The position numbers and the translations under genes were made by a program. Positions 45,623-53,945 of a stretch of 64,000 nt of DNA are shown in pieces. The notes beneath the pieces were generated by a model, which did not search any database, was not told the DNA's origin, and was given only the letters and a program-made list of their open reading frames with translations. This DNA comes from Stentor roeselii (lineage: Eukaryota; Ciliophora; Heterotrichea; Heterotrichida; Stentoridae), in contig RSEH01000217.1 in NCBI GenBank assembly GCA_006503475.1, positions 19,363 through 83,362 of the forward strand, given 5' to 3'. How positions within the stretch are numbered: the stretch's first letter is position 1; each line of letters opens with the position of its first letter.

Positions 45623-47698
45623 ATGGAAATCATTCAGGATACTGTCCTTATGAAGGACCCAAGCTTGATTTCTTTTAGTAACTTTCAAGTTGATACTAAT
45701 CCTTATGCAGTTGGAATCATTTTAGCACTTCCACTTCAGGCGACTAGTTTAGAGATGATGAAAAGTTTGATTTCGATTAGTTGTACTGAGAGTCTTCCGG
45801 AGTTGATTCGGGTTGGAAGTCTTTGTAAGTTCTTTCGACACTTTTCAGATATTCAGAGGTATGTCGATGTGATTAAGAACCAGAAGAATATCTTCGGGCT
45901 ACTTTCTGAAGCATGCCAGTTGATGAATGATGTGATTGATCTTAGCCAAACTACTGAAATTAGGAATTTTTTGCTTAAGTCTTTTAAACAAGCTATTGAA
46001 AGACTTACTTATGAGTTTAGGACAAAGCTGGAAGTACTGAACTTAGTGATCTGTGTCATGAAATATAAGATTTTCAGTGATTTTCCTTCGAAAATCTATA
46101 AAATTCCTTTAAAAGTCATTGAAAACGCTTTAAATTTCGAGTCATTACCTTTCCAATCATTAATTTCTACAGTTGAGGACATCTGGCGCATAATGAAAAC
46201 TTCGAAAACTCCTGACTTCGACCCTGTGAAAAATATTTCCTTTTTTCTGACGTGTCAGTTATTTAAAAAAACTGAGAGTTTTTCAATGACCCAGACAAGT
46301 TCTTTGTTGCTTGGATATTCAGGACAGCTTTCAAAGTCTCAAGAGTTTAAAGTCCTTTTGATGTACAAACAACTCTGCTCTCGCATTGGTTGTGACGTTG
46401 ATTCAAGTATTTGTGTTAAACTAGGAGATGTCTCTAAAAATGTTGAAGAATCTTCTGCTTGGGATCTCGTAGATGAGCCTCCTGTTTACATGGAAGTCCA
46501 AATACAAGAAACACTTGCAGAAACTACTGAAAAAGCTATCAACTTTCTCAAAAACATTCATAGTAGAGAATACCTTAAACATGATGTGGTTGAAAAAGAA
46601 GTTCTAGGAATTTCTAAGAACTTTCGAAAGGAACAGGCAGAGATTGTTAAAAATATTTTGGAATTGATGGAAAAAGATAAAATTGATAAAATGAGGTTTT
46701 GGAAAACTTTTGCTAGTGCTGCGAGGAAGAATAGATTTTTTAGTTTTGATGAAATAAAAAGAATTTCTGATATGATCTCTAAGATTGAGAAGAGAAAGCC
46801 TGAAGAAATTTCTACATTTCAAAATATTCAGGTAAAAAATGTTAAAAGTAGAGAAAGTTTGAATCAAGAAATTAGAAAAGAGGTTGATGATAACTCACCT
46901 GATAAGAAAACTTTTGAAATTATTGAAAAGGAATTGACTCAGTTGGAAAGTGAGATTAAGTCAGAGTTTCCTTTGAGTGAAGTTGTTTGTATTGGATCAC
47001 TTGAATATCGACTTTATCTTAAGGATAGTCCTGTTGATTTGTTGGTTCAGTCTAATGAATGCTTGGAAGAATCTGAAAACTTTGAAAGTCGTTTAGAAGC
47101 TTTTTTGAGAACTTTAGGGGATATTAAAAGACCTGGAAATTACTTTCAGTTAGTAAGGAGTGCTACTGTGAATATTTATTGTGGGTCTAGACTTCCGCGA
47201 GTTACTTGTATGTTAATGACTCGTTATGTATCTCAAAGCCAGACAATTAACACTTTTTTGACATACATTAAAATCTGGGGAAAAACCTTACCATTAACTC
47301 AGCCAGTTGGAGGTTATTTTTGGACAATATTAGGAATTTACTACCTTTGTAACACGACACCAGCAGTAATAAAAAACCTAACACCAGACGTCCTGCATCA
47401 AACTGAACCTTTAGAAGGTTTTGACGTTTGGATGGACCCTGAGGATTATCCTTGTCTTAAAATCGACTTGGCTGATTTATTCATTGGATTTATTTCATTT
47501 TTGAATGGGAACCAAAGAGTTATTTTTAACACGGAAACAGGAGATACTGAAAAAAGTGATGAATTTTTTTGGGCTGTTACTGATTTTTTTACTAAAAGAG
47601 TTTTAGGTGTTGTTGTCAGAGATTCATTGAATTTGAAGGATTTTTTGAATGAAGTATTTGAAAGTGTCAAAGGAATAGAAAAATTAACTAAAATTTGA
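45623..47698 (+). CDS. Degenerate Cid1/poly(A)-polymerase-like nucleotidyltransferase
   Basis: A 691-residue protein. The N-terminal 400 residues are helical and unassigned. Near residues 455-475 is EVVCIGSLEYRLYLKDSPVD, resembling the GS-x(10)-D-x-D motif of the nucleotidyltransferase fold, but the first catalytic Asp is replaced (SPVD instead of SDID). The following part (TFLTYIKIWGKTLPLTQP, GGYFWTILGIYYLCN) matches the central domain of terminal uridylyl/poly(A) transferases. With at least one metal ligand lost, catalysis is doubtful; RNA binding or a scaffold function is possible. The ATG is preceded by ATATTTA. Confidence 0.65.
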   Translation: MEIIQDTVLMKDPSLISFSNFQVDTNPYAVGIILALPLQATSLEMMKSLISISCTESLPELIRVGSLCKFFRHFSDIQRYVDVIKNQKNIFGLLSEACQLMNDVIDLSQTTEIRNFLLKSFKQAIERLTYEFRTKLEVLNLVICVMKYKIFSDFPSKIYKIPLKVIENALNFESLPFQSLISTVEDIWRIMKTSKTPDFDPVKNISFFLTCQLFKKTESFSMTQTSSLLLGYSGQLSKSQEFKVLLMYKQLCSRIGCDVDSSICVKLGDVSKNVEESSAWDLVDEPPVYMEVQIQETLAETTEKAINFLKNIHSREYLKHDVVEKEVLGISKNFRKEQAEIVKNILELMEKDKIDKMRFWKTFASAARKNRFFSFDEIKRISDMISKIEKRKPEEISTFQNIQVKNVKSRESLNQEIRKEVDDNSPDKKTFEIIEKELTQLESEIKSEFPLSEVVCIGSLEYRLYLKDSPVDLLVQSNECLEESENFESRLEAFLRTLGDIKRPGNYFQLVRSATVNIYCGSRLPRVTCMLMTRYVSQSQTINTFLTYIKIWGKTLPLTQPVGGYFWTILGIYYLCNTTPAVIKNLTPDVLHQTEPLEGFDVWMDPEDYPCLKIDLADLFIGFISFLNGNQRVIFNTETGDTEKSDEFFWAVTDFFTKRVLGVVVRDSLNLKDFLNEVFESVKGIEKLTKI

Positions 47699-47793
47699 TT
47701 GTTAGGTGTTAATTAAAATATACCAATTTCGTATTTTGAATAAAAAAAAATCATTTTTATCCAAAAATCACCACAAAATAATCAATAAAATAT

Positions 47794-49975
47794 TTACTTA
47801 CTCTTAAAAAATTTTCTAATCTTTTCCAAAACTTCCTTAGTAGTCTTTCCACAAATTTTATTCCTTTTCATCCAATCAGGTCGACAATGAATCTTCTGAT
47901 CATGTCTAGAGTCAACCAACAAAACAACAGCAAAATCATTTACATGTCTAATAGCTCTTCCAATAGACTGGTTAATAGCAACATCACAAGAGTTCTCATA
48001 AAATCGGTACCCAGAGTACCACGAGGACTTATCATAATAAGCTTTCTTCGCAATGACCTCAGGATCCCTGACAGACAAATAAGGCAGACCAACAACAACG
48101 ACACATCTTCCAAGTTTATCAGAAAAATTTATTCCTTCACTTAAAGATCCTCGAATAACTGCAAATAACAAAGCTCCAAAATTTTCTGCACTTTCTGAAA
48201 ATAGTTTAAGAATATTTTTCTCATGATTATCAAAAAATACTTCTTTTATGCCGTTTAAATTTTCGAGAAAATTTAAGCAAAATGGAATTTGAAGGGTTTT
48301 TAGGAATGAGTAAGATGGTAGGAAGACGATTATTCCGTTTGGAATGAGGAAGCAGAGATTGGAAAGAAAATCGCAGAGGTCGAGAATTGTTGAAGTTGCT
48401 TCGTGGGTGTTTTGGGTAAATTTTAATGGAGTGCCTTTTATTGAATCTTTTATTGTTGCTAGGAGAAGGTTTTCAGAAGGGACTATGTGATCGCAGGAAA
48501 AGCGGATAAGTTTTTTTTTAGATATTGTGTGAAAGAGTCGAGTGAATTCTTCGTATGGCTGAAGAGTTCCTCCTGCTAAAACAACACAATTCGCTTCATC
48601 AAGTATCATTTGAAACTTCTCATAAGGGTTCAATAAAACTAGCCTAATATAGCTCGATCCATCAATGCAGTTCTTCCCAATTAAAAAGTTTCCCTCAGGC
48701 TCTGAAAGACAGACAAGAAACTGCTGAAAACTTCTAAGCGCGATAAGGTTTTGCTTATTCTCTTCTTGAGACCTACCTTTGGTATAATGCATTTTAATCG
48801 GCATCTGATACTCCTCATAATCCTCCCACAATTCCATAAACCTAATTCTATCAAGTTCATATTTCTGAAGAACATAATCTTTACTCTCACAAAGCACCTC
48901 AATATTTTTATTTAAATCAATAAACTTTCTCAAACCATTCAATATTTTAATGCTTTGATCGACATTGAGCAACTTATTAATCTTGAGTTTATTAATATAA
49001 GTCGCTCTGTAGTCCACCACACAGTTTAAACAGTTAATTATTTTTTTTTTAGTCAAAGTTTGTGAATGTTGGTCTGTTAAAGCATTGATGATATTATGAG
49101 CTTCATCAATTATCACGTAACAGTTAGTTAAACTTAAACCGATAGCTCTTCGACTATGCTTGCTCAAGACAGAAGAATAAGGAGCGATGATTATATCAGC
49201 TTCTTTTATTGCTTTTCTTGAAGCATAATAAGGACAGAAATTTCGAATGGTTCCTTTTGTTGCCAGGTCGTCAATATCACAGATTTCTTTGAGTATCTCT
49301 TGTTTACCGTCATCTCGAGCGTCGAAATAAGGACAACGAGTTTTTTTTTCTTCATGTCTGAAATCATTTTTGGTATTCTTATCATCTGCATCTTTAGAAA
49401 CGTCATCTGAACCTTGAATGGAAATTTTTTGGATTTTTGAATGTTTTTGATTAAAAATGACTGAATTTTTTTTATTTGAAACTTTTTTAGCTGGCAAGAT
49501 GGTTTCTGGAAGTTCGTTATCAGAACTTGATTTTTCATTTGATGAATTTTTACCTATCAGGACTTTGCAGTTAAAATCAATTAGTTGGCGTGTGTTTTTA
49601 ACTTTTGGGTTCACGCAAAGCTGAGATCTTGATGCAAGTCGGGTTAGACTGAAAATGTTCTGCTGGCCCTAGATTGTTTTTTTTAACTCATTGGTGCTGA
49701 TCTAGTTGTGAATGAGTTCTTGAGATGTATAATATTCTAGGCTTTAGCTCAGGGTTTTGATTTTGTGAGTTCATTTCAGAGGACTTCCTTGGTTCTAATT
49801 TAGCTTGATTTTTTATTGGAGAAGTAGGGTCAAGTCCTAAAGTATTAATATGATCTGATAAGAAAGATAGAGATGCACAGATTATACTTAAGTTTTTACC
49901 AGTACCTGTTGGACTTTCAAATAAACCCCCTTCGCAGGTTTCAAGACAATTGTACAAATTTTTCATGAAATCCAA
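47794..49975 (-). pseudogene. Decayed DDX11/CHL1-like helicase copy
   Basis: A paralogue of the intact helicase at 51681-53846, lying 5' to 3' on the same strand. The N-terminal about 15 residues are missing (frame starts near [10 protein letters not shown], with TAA just upstream). Walker A reads GTGKN instead of GTGKT. After THSQLDQ a 2-base deletion shifts the frame into TGA (about 49690), and in the restored frame a TAG replaces the Trp codon of the TVWGQRN block. From there to 47794 about 600 codons stay open and retain FCPYYASR, VIIDEAHNIINA and the C-terminal helicase motifs (GSLSEGINFSDKLGR, SIGRAIRH). The long open remainder suggests recent decay or a shorter transcript still made. 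I describe the lesions only. Confidence 0.85.
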
Positions 49976-50087
49976 GACATTTAAAAACTGTTAAATAATC
50001 AAGATAATCAACTCTCCTAAAAACCCTAAAATTTTCCATAAAATTTTAAAAACTCCCTTTAATCCCTAAAACTTTAAAACTAACCTC

Positions 50088-51293
50088 TTACTTTTTCTTC
50101 TTATTCTTGTTTTTATTAATAGCCAGCCTAACAACTTCATCATCATCAACCGGTCCCCAAACTTCATTTCCATCTTTCAAACGAATTCTATAAGGATTCC
50201 CCTCATCCCACAACTTAATAATATTTCCAACAACCCACCTTGCCCTTTTTGCACTTCCAACATTAGCTTCAACCCTACTTCCAACTTGAAACCTAAGAGT
50301 TTGAGCAATACAAGAATAAAATCCATTTCTAAGCATATCAACTTTAAGATGCCTTCCAATGAACACAAACTTACTGACCCTTTCTTCACTAGCCTTCCAT
50401 TTTTGAGTGAAATTTCCAGTAAAAAGCATATGAATGCCTTGAAAGACGTATTTTTGGTCCATTCCTGCGACATTAATGACTCCTTTGTACCTCAGAAGGT
50501 CATTGCCTTCAGTTTCAAGGATATTTGAAATCCAATACTGAAGTTGTCCGATGTTTATTGGCTCCGTGATTTGAAAAGCTGTGGAAGTCACTGTCTGGTC
50601 GTGAAGGTGTTGCTGGTCTTGAAGGAATTCAGGCTCTTGAGCTAGGACTCGGTTTAAGTTAAAGCCTTGGATTCCTAAAAGTCGTCTCGGGTCGACTATT
50701 GAGTTTTGACATTCGATTATCTCGGCTGAAGGGTTTATTGATCGAAGTCTTAAACGAACTTGGGATAACTCTTCTTGTGTTACTAAATCGGTTTTGTTTA
50801 GAAGAAGCTTGTCTGCGAAGGCTACTTGCTCAACACTCTCGTTTTCTACACCTTCTGGCTTTACTTGGTCTAAGTGCTGGGTTATGTGTTTTGCGTCGAT
50901 CACGGTGATTATAGCGTCAAGAGTTGTCATCTTTTCAATGCTTTCATCTACAAAAAATGTCTGAGCAACAGGAGCAGGATCAGCCAATCCAGTAGTTTCA
51001 ATGATGATCCCATCAAACTTTCTCTTCTCAGTGATAAGCAATCTTTTAAGTACAGTGATCAAATCAGACCGAACAGTGCAACAAATACATCCATTCATCA
51101 TTTCAATGATTTCTTCATTTGAGTCAAATTTCGCTTGGTTGATCAAAGAGTCATCAACTCCAACTTCTCCGAATTCATTTTCAATGACTGCGAATTTCAT
51201 GCCGTGGTTCGTTCCCAGGATGTGATTTAAAAGCGTCGTCTTTCCTGACCCAAGGAACCCGGTAAGGATCGTCACAGGGATTTTTGCAGGCAT
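50088..51293 (-). CDS. CobW/ZNG1-type GTPase metallochaperone with C-terminal extension
   Basis: A 401-residue COG0523 protein. Walker A is GFLGSGKTT (residues 12-20). The metal-binding CxCC is Cys69, Cys71 and Cys72 (NGCICCTVR). ETTGLADPAP, the NKTD specificity motif and the CobW_C block follow. Eukaryotic members (ZNG1/CBWD) transfer zinc to target enzymes using GTP. After about residue 340 there is an extra segment with GSRVEANVGSAKRARWVVG, then WDEGNPYRIRL and VWGPVDDDEVVR, ending in a poly-Lys tail. That module also occurs in some algal and protist proteins, but its function is unknown to me. The ATG is preceded by CATTATAA. The gene sits between the two DDX11-like copies. Confidence 0.93.
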   Translation of the reverse strand: MPAKIPVTILTGFLGSGKTTLLNHILGTNHGMKFAVIENEFGEVGVDDSLINQAKFDSNEEIIEMMNGCICCTVRSDLITVLKRLLITEKRKFDGIIIETTGLADPAPVAQTFFVDESIEKMTTLDAIITVIDAKHITQHLDQVKPEGVENESVEQVAFADKLLLNKTDLVTQEELSQVRLRLRSINPSAEIIECQNSIVDPRRLLGIQGFNLNRVLAQEPEFLQDQQHLHDQTVTSTAFQITEPINIGQLQYWISNILETEGNDLLRYKGVINVAGMDQKYVFQGIHMLFTGNFTQKWKASEERVSKFVFIGRHLKVDMLRNGFYSCIAQTLRFQVGSRVEANVGSAKRARWVVGNIIKLWDEGNPYRIRLKDGNEVWGPVDDDEVVRLAINKNKNKKKK

Positions 51294-51680
51294 TTATAAT
51301 GGCCATAGTTTTAGATGACGTAGGAATATTCAATATGGCTTTCAAGAAGGCTGGCAAGAGGGACAAATATGGAAGGAAAGTTGAGTCAGGGTTTGGATTT
51401 TTATGGAAAATTAGATTTAGATGAGTTTTAGTGAGTTTCAACGTTTTTTACTTTGAAGTCTGTGGAAATTGTTCTTAATTAAATTTCCTGGTTTTCAGTA
51501 AATTGAAGGAATGGAGTTTCTAGTTATCACTTTTCAATTAGGTGGTAATAAACTCTTGATACGACCATTATAAACAGTATTCTCCTATAAAACATATTCC
51601 ATTGAATATATTATAAAACCCAAATCAATACTCTCCATACTAAATCTCCTCATTACTTAACCCTCATTAAACCTGAAAAT
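51294..51680. other. 387-bp intergenic region with short plus-strand ORF
   Basis: Only TTATA lies between the CobW ATG (51293) and a plus-strand ATG at 51299. From there about 41 codons are open (MAIVLDDVGIFNMAFKKAGK onward), ending in TGA near 51422. This could be a tiny gene sharing the promoter or chance. The rest, 51430-51680, is AT-rich with nothing identified. Confidence 0.3.
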
Positions 51681-53846
51681 TCAAGTATTAATCTTACTTC
51701 TAAAAAATTGTCTAACCCTCAAAAAAACATCTTCAACTTTCCTAAGTTCAACAGCAGACCTAATCATCCAGCCAGGCCGACAACTGATCCTTCGGCCATG
51801 TCTGGAGTCAACTAAAACAATAGCAGCGAAGTCCCTCGCATGTCGAATAGCCCTTCCAATAGACTGGTTAATGGCGACATCACAAGAGTTCTCATAATAT
51901 TGTTTTCCTGAGTACCAGTCAGTCTTATCATAGTAAATTTTCTTTACAATCACTTCTGGGTCAACTGAATTTAAATAAGGCATTCCAACGATCACTACAC
52001 ATCTTCCTAGTCTATCGGAAAAGTTGATTCCTTCGCTGAGGGACCCTCGAATCACTGCGAATAAAATAGCTCCTCTTGTTTCTGCGAAGGAAGAATATTC
52101 TTTTAAGATGTTTTCGTCTCGGTTGTCGAAAAAGACTTCTTTTCTTTGCATCATTTGGGGAATGTGGGTTTCTAATAGGATTTCTTGGATTTTTGTTAGG
52201 AAGGAGTAGGAAGGAAGAAAGACTACTATTCCGTGAGGGACTATTTGGCATAACTTACATAGGATGTCGCCTAGGTTGGTGAATAAGGAATGGTCTTCTC
52301 GGTTACCGTATGTGAACTTTAGCTCTTCACCTTTCTCTGAGGTGCTTATTGTTGTTAGGATTAGGTTTTCTGATGGAACGACGTGTTCACATGAAAAATT
52401 AACAAACTGCGACCTTTCTAAACTCCTGAAAAGTTGATTAAATTCCTGATGTGGAGTCAAAGTTCCGCCTGCAAGGACAATACAAGAAGCCTCCTGCAAG
52501 AGAATGCTAAACTTATTATAAGGATTCAAAAGCATGAATTTTAAAGTAAAGTTTCCCTGAGTATCTTTACTAACCAAGAACTCTCCATCAGTTTCATCAA
52601 GACACAAGACAAACTCATGAAAATTCTTTAAAGCAGTCAAATCATTTCTTGCTTCAGAATCACTTTTAAAGCCGACATTAAACATTTTAATTGGCAAAGC
52701 TTGTTCTTCATAATAATCCCAGATATCAAAAAAATTTAAAGTCTGAAAATTGTAATGTTCAATGAAAGTCTTTCGTTCTTCATAATAAAAGTCTCTTGTT
52801 TTGTTACGATCTATGAAATTTTTTAAACTTCTTAGGATTCTTAGACTTAGGTCAACAAACATTATTTTCCTGGGAAGCATTTTTTCTATATAAGTGCGAC
52901 GGTAGACCTCGACGCAGTTTAAACTTGAAATTATTTGTCTTTCTGTTATTGTTCCTGAGTGACATTCAGTGATAGCATTAATAATATTATGAGATTCATC
53001 AATAACAACATAACAATCCTTCAAATCCAATCCAATATTTTTCCTATTCCTCTGATTCAACACAGAAGAATAAGGAGCAAGTAAAATATCAGCATTTTTC
53101 ATGGCATTCCTAGATCCATAATAAGGACAAGCCATACTTTCTTGCCCCAGTCCAACCAAATCCTCAATATCACAAATTTTCGTTAAAATAAGTTGACTAG
53201 CAAATTCACTTGCACTAAAATACTTACAACTATCCTTCCCCATCTGAATCTTTTTCTTAATTTTCACAAAATTCAACAAATTTCCCTGTTTTAACTTTCC
53301 ACCCTTTCCATCATTTTCCTTTTTCTCCTCAAACATATCAACTTCATCATCTTGAGCAAATTTCGAATTAAGCAATTTGCAATTATAGTCAATAAGAGAC
53401 TTATCCTTATTAACCTCATGATTCACACAAATTTGTGAGCGAGAGGCAAGTCTAACAAGTCTTACAAGATTTCTTTGTCCCCAGACAGTTCTTTTTAATT
53501 CTTTTGTGAACTGGTCCAATTGAGAGTGAGTCCTTGTCAAGTAAACAATTCTTGGGTTTAGTTCTGGTGAAATGTTTTTTCTTAGTGAGTGAAAAGGGAC
53601 TTTTTGTGTTGATTGGATTTTTTTTGCATGAAGAGGACTTTTGCTTGATGGCGGGGGTTCGGATAAGGAACGTAAATGGTCGGATAGGAAGGTTAGTGAT
53701 CCGCATATTATGCTTAGAGTTTTACCTGTTCCTGTTGGACTCTCGAATAAACCGCCTTTACATGTTGATAGGCAGTTGTAAAGGTTGTTCATGAAATCTA
53801 CTTGGATTGAGTAGGGTGGGAATGGGAATTGAAAATCTCGGATCAT
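51681..53846 (-). CDS. DDX11/CHL1-family iron-sulphur DNA helicase
   Basis: A 721-residue superfamily 2 (XPD-like) helicase. It starts FQFPFPPYSIQVDFMNNLY, the signature beginning of DDX11/CHL1, followed by Walker A SPTGTGKT (Lys42). The iron-sulphur domain has conserved Cys (SQICVN, DYNC, CKYF, MACPYYGSR). Walker B reads DESH instead of DEAH (VVIDESHNII). Later motifs include GSLSEGINFSDRLGR and QSIGRAIRH. The family opens 5'-tailed DNA and works in sister-chromatid cohesion and replication-fork repair. It is shorter than human DDX11, about 970 residues. The Ala-to-Ser change in Walker B is unusual but may be tolerated. A decayed tandem copy lies at 47794-49975. Confidence 0.88.
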   Translation of the reverse strand: MIRDFQFPFPPYSIQVDFMNNLYNCLSTCKGGLFESPTGTGKTLSIICGSLTFLSDHLRSLSEPPPSSKSPLHAKKIQSTQKVPFHSLRKNISPELNPRIVYLTRTHSQLDQFTKELKRTVWGQRNLVRLVRLASRSQICVNHEVNKDKSLIDYNCKLLNSKFAQDDEVDMFEEKKENDGKGGKLKQGNLLNFVKIKKKIQMGKDSCKYFSASEFASQLILTKICDIEDLVGLGQESMACPYYGSRNAMKNADILLAPYSSVLNQRNRKNIGLDLKDCYVVIDESHNIINAITECHSGTITERQIISSLNCVEVYRRTYIEKMLPRKIMFVDLSLRILRSLKNFIDRNKTRDFYYEERKTFIEHYNFQTLNFFDIWDYYEEQALPIKMFNVGFKSDSEARNDLTALKNFHEFVLCLDETDGEFLVSKDTQGNFTLKFMLLNPYNKFSILLQEASCIVLAGGTLTPHQEFNQLFRSLERSQFVNFSCEHVVPSENLILTTISTSEKGEELKFTYGNREDHSLFTNLGDILCKLCQIVPHGIVVFLPSYSFLTKIQEILLETHIPQMMQRKEVFFDNRDENILKEYSSFAETRGAILFAVIRGSLSEGINFSDRLGRCVVIVGMPYLNSVDPEVIVKKIYYDKTDWYSGKQYYENSCDVAINQSIGRAIRHARDFAAIVLVDSRHGRRISCRPGWMIRSAVELRKVEDVFLRVRQFFRSKINT

Positions 53847-53945
53847 TGTAATTTTTTTATTAGGATTTGGAAGTTGGATAAATTTTGAATGGATTAGGTG
53901 GAAGGATTATTTAAAAAGACTCAACCTTCTCTCCTTCTCTATTCT

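Noticed and set aside
51299-51424. Short plus-strand ORF of 41 codons starting 5 bp from the CobW ATG
   Set aside because: Too short and without recognisable sequence; kept only as a remark in the spacer entry.
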